Shown piece after piece: positions 54,811-64,000 of a stretch of 64,000 nt of DNA; the stretch's first letter is position 1; each line of letters opens with the position of its first letter. The translations under genes and the position numbers were made by a program. Source of the DNA: Azospirillum tabaci (GTDB lineage: Bacteria; Pseudomonadota; Alphaproteobacteria; Azospirillales; Azospirillaceae); contig NZ_JACCJY010000001.1 in the NCBI RefSeq assembly GCF_014596085.1, positions 186,001 to 250,000 on the forward strand. The letters are read 5' to 3'. Under the pieces are notes generated by a model. The model was not told the origin of the DNA. It ran no database searches and worked only from the letters and a program-made list of their open reading frames with translations.

Positions 54811-55401
54811 GAACCTTCTCCCGTCACCGCCTCCGGTCCGCGCCCCCCGGCCCGACGGCCGTCCTGCCGATGGTTTTCACAGCGTGATATCCAACGGAGG
54901 ACCCCTTCGGGCGAGAGCGCAGGCTTCGCGCGACACCGGCGCGGTACCGCCGGCATCCCGCTTCCGCAACGGGATCGCAGGCCTTTTGCCCCGCCGGAAT
55001 TCGGTACTAACCCGGTCATGCCCCTGCCGCGCCGGCCCGGCTCACGGAAATCCCCGGATCGTCACAGGCCTATGGCATTTGCGGCGATTGCCGGTGTGAA
55101 GGAGGTGCCCCGAAGGGCTTGGTGCGGTGCGGAACGCCGGGCCTTTCCCGCCATGGAGCGCCGCCGCTCCGCCACTCCGGATGGCGATGCCGGGCGGGTT
55201 GCCTCCTCCGGGGTGCCTATAACGGGCGACCACCTCCGGAGCGGCACGTCCATTGCGTGAAAAGAGCGAACGAGCGGGCCGAAACGGAGCGGCGTCCGCC
55301 CGTGTGCCGGGAATGCGTCGCAAGATGCGAATCCGCATCGCGCCGAACAGGCAAAATGCAAAACGGGACCGCCGGGGGGTTGCGATGGCCGGAGAGTTGC
55401 G
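54811..55401. other. Long intergenic region without a supported gene
   Basis: About 590 bases separate the GtrB-like gene from the divergent hybrid kinase. Frames here are GC-driven and show no ribosome site or domain. The right end contains the site GGAGAG for the kinase. I found no convincing promoter or repeat. Confidence 0.55.
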
Positions 55402-57999
55402 ATGAACCTGCTTTCCAGCGAACTGCTGCTTGGGCTGACGCAGAACATCGGGCTGTTCGCGGTCGTGGCGGTCATCTTCCTGCAGATCCGCGGTCGTGCG
55501 GCCGGCTGGCCGGCGTCGGCGGCCAACGCCCTGCTGGGCCTGATGTTCGGCGGGGTGGCGGTGCTGGGCATGGCCGATCCGGTGCAGGTGGCGCCGGGCC
55601 TGTTCATCGACGCGCGCAACGTGATGGTCGGGCTGGCCGGTCCGTTCGGCGGCGCTCTGGCCGGGGCGGCGGCGGCGGCGGTGTCCGGGGCCTTCCGCTT
55701 GTGGCTGGGCGGGCCGGGAGCGGTGGCGGGAGTGGCGTCGCTGGCCGGAGCGGGGCTGATCGGCATGCTGGTGGGGGCGGCGGCGCGACGGTCCGGGCGT
55801 TTCGGCAATTGGCATCTGACCGCGCTGGCCCTGCTGGTGACGGTGATGGCGCCCTTCAGTTTCCTCCTGCTGCCCCCTGATCTGGCGCATCGCCTGAAGG
55901 ACACCGCTCTGCTGCCGCTGAGTCTGGGCAATTTCTTCGGCACGCTGGCGCTGGGCACCTTCCTGCGCAAGGAGCAGGAGCGCTGCGATCTCCAGACCGC
56001 CCTCACCGAAAGCCAGCGCCGCTTCGCCGCGACGGTGGCGAACCTGCCGGGCGGCGTGTATCAGCGGGTGCTGACGGTGGACGGCCGGCTGCGCTTTCCA
56101 TACTGCAGCCCCGGCTTCTTCCAGGTGATGGGCCTGCCGCCGACGGGGCGGGTGACGCTGGAATCCCTGAACCGCATCCTCCATCCCGAAGACCGCCCGC
56201 GCGTCTACGCCTCGATCCACGCTTCGGCCGAGACGCTGGACCCTTGGAACCTCGAATATCGGATCGTCCGGTCCGACGGCGAAATCCGCTGGATCAGCGC
56301 CTCCAGCCGCGCCGTCCGGCGCGACCAAGGCGACATCGTGTGGGACGGCATCGTCACCGACGTCACCGAGGCCAAGCGCAACGAGCAGGCGCTGATCCAG
56401 GCCCGCCTGGAGGCCGAGGCGGCCAGCCGCGCCAAGGCCGAGTTCCTGGCGACCATGAGCCATGAGATGCGCACGCCGCTGAACGGCATCCTGGGCTTCG
56501 CCTGCCTGTTGCTGGACGAGGATCTGACGCCCCGCCAGAACCACCACGCCCGTCTGGTGCGCGACGCCGGGCGTTCGCTTCTGACGGTGATCGAGGATGT
56601 GCTGGACTTCTCCCGGATCGAGGCGGGGCGGCTGGTGTTGACCGACAGCCCCTTCGCCATCCGCGACCTGATCGCCAACTGCGCGACGGTGCTGCGTCTG
56701 GAGGCCGAGGCGAAGGGGCTGACGCTGCACGCCGCCGTGGGGCCGGACGTTCCGGACTGGCTGCGCGGCGATCCCGACCGGCTGCGGCAGGTGGTTCTGA
56801 ACCTTCTGGCCAACGCGGTGAAGTTCACCGAGCATGGCGGCGTCGGCCTGACCATCGTGAAGACCGCCGACACCCCCGCCGGGCCGCATCTGACGATCAG
56901 CGTCACCGACACCGGGATCGGCATCCCGCCCGACCGGCAGAACCGACTTTTCCAGCGCTTCAGCCAGATCGACCGGTCGCGCGGCGGCACCGGCCTGGGC
57001 CTCGCCATCAGCCGGCGGCTGGTGGAGATGATGGGTGGGACGGTCGGGGTGCAGAGCCAGGCGGGCGTCGGCTCCACCTTCTGGCTGTCGCTCGTCCTGC
57101 CGGAATCCGCTCCACCCGCCCAGGGCTGCGCCCCTTGCGCGGTGGACCGTCAGATCCCGCGCCGTCCGTTGCGCATCCTTCTGGCCGAGGATCTGGCGAT
57201 GAACCGGGAACTGACCGTCGCCATGCTGCTGGGAGCCGGCCACTGGGTGGACACCGTCATCAACGGGCGGCAGGCGGTGGAGGCGGTGCAACGCGGCGTC
57301 CACGATCTCGTGCTGATGGACGTGCACATGCCGGAGATGGACGGTCACGCCGCCACGCGGGCGATTCGTGCCCTGCCATCGCCGATCGGGACCATCCCGA
57401 TCCTGGCAATGAGCGCCAGCGCGCTGCCCGACGAGGTTCAGCGCTGCCGCGACGCCGGCATGAACGGCCACATCGCCAAGCCGGTGGACCGTGCCGCCAT
57501 GCTGGATGTCATCGACGACGCGGTGCGCAGAGGCGATCAGGGCGATCCGGCCGCCGCAATCCAGACCAAGCCCGGAACCGTGGCGGAGCCGAGTCCGCTC
57601 CGTCAGCCGCTCGATCTGGCGATGCTGCGCCAACTGTCCGACGATCTGGGGGAGAACGCCTGCGTCCGCCTGGCCGCCGCCTTTCTCGATGACCTTCCCG
57701 AGCGGATGAAGCGCCTGCGCGCGGGCAGCAATTCCGGAGGCGATTCCAGCGACATGGCGACGCACGCGCAGGCGCTGATCGCGCCGTCGGCCTGTCTGGG
57801 GCTGGTCCGTCTGGCGTCCGCCTGCCGCGCGCTCTGCGCCGCCCTCCGCGCGGGCCGCCGGGACGAGGCGGCGGGATTGATCGGCAGCGTCCGGGACGCG
57901 GCGGAGGAGGGTGCGAGCGCCCTGCGCGACGCGCTGCCCGCCGACCGGACCGAAGCCCTTTTCAAGTCTCTTGCGAAGGACATCGTCCGGACGCCATAA
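55402..57999 (+). CDS. Hybrid sensor histidine kinase (5TM-LYT, PAS, HisKA, HATPase, REC, degenerate Hpt)
   Basis: The 865-residue protein has a 5TMR-LYT-type membrane sensor (residues 1-195, with DPVQVAPGLFIDARNVMVGL and GPFGGALAGA), a PAS domain (about 215-325, YCSPGFFQVMGLPP), HisKA with phospho-acceptor His354 (ATMSHEMRTPLNGI), HATPase with NLLANAVKFTEHGG and DTGIGIPPDR, and a receiver with Asp640 (LVLMDVHMPEM). The last 150 residues resemble an Hpt domain, but in THAQALIAPSACLG the residue aligned with the phospho-acceptor His is Gln790 and the following Lys-Gly is Ile-Ala. A His sits two residues earlier (788). Ribosome site GGAGAG. It is five bases from the next kinase gene. Confidence 0.92.
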   Translation: MNLLSSELLLGLTQNIGLFAVVAVIFLQIRGRAAGWPASAANALLGLMFGGVAVLGMADPVQVAPGLFIDARNVMVGLAGPFGGALAGAAAAAVSGAFRLWLGGPGAVAGVASLAGAGLIGMLVGAAARRSGRFGNWHLTALALLVTVMAPFSFLLLPPDLAHRLKDTALLPLSLGNFFGTLALGTFLRKEQERCDLQTALTESQRRFAATVANLPGGVYQRVLTVDGRLRFPYCSPGFFQVMGLPPTGRVTLESLNRILHPEDRPRVYASIHASAETLDPWNLEYRIVRSDGEIRWISASSRAVRRDQGDIVWDGIVTDVTEAKRNEQALIQARLEAEAASRAKAEFLATMSHEMRTPLNGILGFACLLLDEDLTPRQNHHARLVRDAGRSLLTVIEDVLDFSRIEAGRLVLTDSPFAIRDLIANCATVLRLEAEAKGLTLHAAVGPDVPDWLRGDPDRLRQVVLNLLANAVKFTEHGGVGLTIVKTADTPAGPHLTISVTDTGIGIPPDRQNRLFQRFSQIDRSRGGTGLGLAISRRLVEMMGGTVGVQSQAGVGSTFWLSLVLPESAPPAQGCAPCAVDRQIPRRPLRILLAEDLAMNRELTVAMLLGAGHWVDTVINGRQAVEAVQRGVHDLVLMDVHMPEMDGHAATRAIRALPSPIGTIPILAMSASALPDEVQRCRDAGMNGHIAKPVDRAAMLDVIDDAVRRGDQGDPAAAIQTKPGTVAEPSPLRQPLDLAMLRQLSDDLGENACVRLAAAFLDDLPERMKRLRAGSNSGGDSSDMATHAQALIAPSACLGLVRLASACRALCAALRAGRRDEAAGLIGSVRDAAEEGASALRDALPADRTEALFKSLAKDIVRTP

Positions 58000-58004
58000 T
58001 TACC

Positions 58005-61862
<3,858 letters not shown>

Positions 61863-61914
61863 TCCGCTTCGCACCGAACACCGCCTTCCGGGAACCGTCC
61901 CCCAGGAACCGATC

Positions 61915-62835
61915 ATGACCGATGCACGCTCCAAAATCCTGGTGGTCGACGACATCCCGTCGAACGTGCATGTGCTGAGCCGCATCCTGAAGGACGATCA
62001 CGACATCTATTTCGCGACCGACGGGGCGAAGGCGCTGGAGCTGGTGCAGTCCCGGCTGCCCGATCTCGTTCTGCTGGACATCATGATGCCGGGCATGGAC
62101 GGCTACGAGGTCTGCGCGCGGATCAAGGCCGATCCGATCACCCGCGACATCCCGGTCATCTTCATCTCGGCCAAGAGCGAGGTGGAGGACGAGACCTACG
62201 GTTTGGAGGTCGGCGCCATCGACTTCATCTCCAAGCCGATCAGCCCGCCCATCGTCAAGGCGCGGGTGCGCAACCATCTGCTGCTGAAGCGGCAGACCGA
62301 CCTGCTGCGCACCCTGTCCTTCAACGACGGTCTGACCGGCATCGCCAACCGCCGCCGCTTCGACGAGGTGCTGCGGCGCGAATGGCGGCGCTGCGGGCGG
62401 GCGCAGCTTCCGCTGTCGCTCATCATGCTCGATGTCGACCAGTTCAAGCCGTACAACGACCATTACGGTCATCAGGCGGGCGACGAGTGCCTGCGCGCGG
62501 TGGCCCAGCTCCTGGCCGAGCAGATGATGAGGCCGGGCGATCTGATCGCCCGCTACGGCGGCGAGGAGTTCGTCTGCCTGCTTCCCGAAACCGATGAGGA
62601 CGGAGCGGTTCAGGTCGCCGAGCGTTTGCGCGAGACGGTGGCCGAGCGGCGCCTGCCCCACGCGGTGTCCCACGTCGCCGACCACGTCACCATCAGCTTG
62701 GGCGTCGCCACCGCCCGGCCGATGCTGGACGACACGCCGGACCGGCTGACCCAGCTTGCCGACGGCCTGCTCTACGAGGCCAAGCGCGCCGGCCGCAACC
62801 GTGTGTGCAGCGGTGGTGTGGAGGTTGCGGTATAA
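61915..62835 (+). CDS. Response regulator with GGDEF domain (diguanylate cyclase)
   Basis: The 306-residue protein joins a receiver (Asp55 in LVLLDIMMPGMDGYEV; conserved Lys in FISKPISPP) to a GGDEF domain that makes c-di-GMP. The active site is GGEEF at residues 215-219, and the inhibitory RxxD site RPGD at 206-209 is five residues before it, so the enzyme should be active and product-inhibited. LDVDQFKPYNDHYGHQAGDE carries the metal-binding Asp. It lies 52 bases after the second kinase and is a likely output of the phosphorelay. There is a moderate AGGAA site before the ATG. Confidence 0.95.
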   Translation: MTDARSKILVVDDIPSNVHVLSRILKDDHDIYFATDGAKALELVQSRLPDLVLLDIMMPGMDGYEVCARIKADPITRDIPVIFISAKSEVEDETYGLEVGAIDFISKPISPPIVKARVRNHLLLKRQTDLLRTLSFNDGLTGIANRRRFDEVLRREWRRCGRAQLPLSLIMLDVDQFKPYNDHYGHQAGDECLRAVAQLLAEQMMRPGDLIARYGGEEFVCLLPETDEDGAVQVAERLRETVAERRLPHAVSHVADHVTISLGVATARPMLDDTPDRLTQLADGLLYEAKRAGRNRVCSGGVEVAV

Positions 62836-62867
62836 AGGGGCCGACCTGAGGCATTACGGGTGCAGCC

Positions 62868-64000
62868 ATGACCGCGGCCAGAGCCGGAGACGACAGCGCG
62901 ACCAGGGACCGGCTTCCTTTTGCAGCGACTCCGTCCGACGTGCGCGGGCGCGGCTTTTCCAGTCGAGCCTCCCTGACGGTGATGGAAGGCTGGATCGACG
63001 CCGCCGTCACCCCTTTGCCGCCGCGCGCCGTGGCTCTCGCCGACCTCTCCGCCATGCTGGCGGAGGGCGTGGTTCTCGCCGCGCCGTTGACCGTGCCGGG
63101 GGATTGGCCGCCCGCCGACCGCGCCGCCCGCGACGGGGTGGCGGTGGCTTCCAGAGACACGCTGGGAGCCGGCTCCTACAACCCGGTTCCGCTGCCGGGC
63201 GCCGTGACGGTCGCGGTGGGCGAGCCGATGCCGCCGGGGACCGACGCGGTCCTGCCGGTGGAGGCCATGCTGGCCGACGGCCCCTTCGTCGAGGCGCTGG
63301 GCAGCGCCGCTCCGGGCGAGGGGGTGGAGCGGCGGGGCGACGGTCTGCGCGCCGGGACGGTGCTGATGAAGGCGGGACACCGGCTGCGCCCGCAGGACCT
63401 TGGGCTGCTCGCCGCGCTGGGGATCGGGACGTTGCGCGTCGGTGCCCGCCCGCGGGTGCGCGTCGTGCTGGCCGGGGGGCCGCGTTCCGGCCCCGAAACG
63501 CTGGGCGCCATGCTGACCGTGCTGGTGGCGCGGGATGGCGGTGTGGTGGAGCTGGTGGGGCCGCTGCCGGCGGACCGCGCCGCCCTGGCCGCCGTTTACG
63601 CGGCCCCCGGCGCCGACCTGCTGATCTCCGCCGGGCGCACCGGGGTGGGGGAGGACGACGTGGCCCCCCTGGCGCTGGCCGACGCGGGGCAACTCGCCCT
63701 GCACGGCGTGGCCCTGCGCCCCGGCGATTCGGCGGCGTTGGGGCAGGCCGGCGGCGTGCCCGCCCTGCTGCTGCCCGGCGAACCGATGGCCTGCCTGACG
63801 GCGTACGAGCTGCTGGCCGGGCGGGCGGTGCGCCGTCTGGCCGGGCGGGACCCGGCGCTGCCGCATCCGGCGGTCCCCGCCGTGGCGGTGCGCAAGCTGG
63901 TGTCGGAGATCGGCTGCACCGAACTGTATCGCGTGCGCCGGACGGCGGATGGAATGGTCGAGCCGGTCGCCTCCCCGCACCGGCCGGGTCTGGCCGGGGC
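62868..64000 (+). CDS. Divergent MoeA-like molybdopterin protein, 3' partial
   Basis: A frame open to the window end encodes at least 377 residues. It follows MoeA: DVRGRGFSSRASLTVMEGWI near residue 25, then PADRAARDGVAVASRD near residue 84 as in the substrate-binding region, and LRPQDLGLLAALGIGTLRV near 173. The molybdate-insertion motifs are altered: the TGDEL equivalent reads AGGPRSGPET near residue 200, and the SGGVSVGDYD equivalent reads SAGRTGVGEDDV near 250, though the LLLPGEPMACL stretch fits the usual GLPGNPVA. It may bind molybdopterin without inserting metal, or be part of a fusion protein whose rest is outside the window. It starts 32 bases after the cyclase. Confidence 0.7.
   Translation, partial: MTAARAGDDSATRDRLPFAATPSDVRGRGFSSRASLTVMEGWIDAAVTPLPPRAVALADLSAMLAEGVVLAAPLTVPGDWPPADRAARDGVAVASRDTLGAGSYNPVPLPGAVTVAVGEPMPPGTDAVLPVEAMLADGPFVEALGSAAPGEGVERRGDGLRAGTVLMKAGHRLRPQDLGLLAALGIGTLRVGARPRVRVVLAGGPRSGPETLGAMLTVLVARDGGVVELVGPLPADRAALAAVYAAPGADLLISAGRTGVGEDDVAPLALADAGQLALHGVALRPGDSAALGQAGGVPALLLPGEPMACLTAYELLAGRAVRRLAGRDPALPHPAVPAVAVRKLVSEIGCTELYRVRRTADGMVEPVASPHRPGLAG

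Overview
The window is chromosomal DNA of a very GC-rich alphaproteobacterium. Gene content and style fit Rhodospirillales, most probably Azospirillum: a TRAP transporter, ActP with DUF485, the Hsp20/DUF1150 pair, an NDUFAF5-type methyltransferase, DUF1178, large hybrid kinases, many 1-4 base stop/start overlaps, and GTG/TTG starts behind good Shine-Dalgarno sites. The genus call is inference from content; no marker such as 16S rRNA is present. I see no prophage, insertion sequence, CRISPR array or rRNA.

Layout. 1-2.7 kb: TRAP transporter dctPQM (dctP cut by the window edge). 2.7-8.4 kb: EamA exporter, a small Arg-Gly-Asp-Gly-Pro repeat protein, an unusual glycosyltransferase, tRNA-Thr(CGT) and recQ. 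8.4-11.8 kb: argJ, GNAT and NUDIX genes in one minus-strand unit, then a 90-base palindromic repeat and a PpiC-type foldase. 12-17.4 kb: secA, mscL and a DEAD-box RNA helicase, each followed by a terminator-like hairpin. 17.4-25.5 kb: an AT-rich inverted-repeat element, a divergent CbiB/CobD relative with an ankyrin protein, small membrane proteins, an orphan FliQ, ComF, glutaredoxin, a nitrilase-family amidase and DUF1178. 25.6-30.3 kb: an acetate-uptake unit (DUF485, ActP) followed by a cNMP/CBS/DUF294 protein and an exonuclease-fold protein that has lost catalytic residues. 30.3-33.7 kb: a HisKA_2 sensor kinase, MtnA and DUF4126.

33.7-40.9 kb is the most distinctive part. A pigment locus holds two CrtN/CrtP-type desaturases, a PlsC-like acyltransferase, a CrtQ-like glycosyltransferase and a DUF2141 protein in one overlapping operon, with a divergent aldehyde dehydrogenase and DUF4126 gene. 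It resembles the staphyloxanthin-type (C30) carotenoid tailoring set but has no synthase here. A good match to the RpoE/ChrR (ECF11) promoter consensus lies before the first desaturase, and long G and C homopolymer tracts lie in the 5' region of the aldehyde dehydrogenase.

40.9-50 kb: an intact DEDDh exonuclease, NUDIX hydrolase, methyltransferase, an amino-acid-type ABC binding protein, aconitase AcnA and an OafA-type acyltransferase. 50-54.8 kb: a membrane LytTR regulator next to an unidentified 367-residue protein, DUF1150 and Hsp20 behind a near-consensus heat-shock promoter, and a GtrA/GtrB-type pair. 55.4-64 kb: two large hybrid histidine kinases and a REC-GGDEF diguanylate cyclase in a row, then a divergent MoeA-like gene that runs off the end. 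The first kinase has an Hpt-like tail in which the phospho-accepting His is replaced, whereas the second has an intact Hpt.
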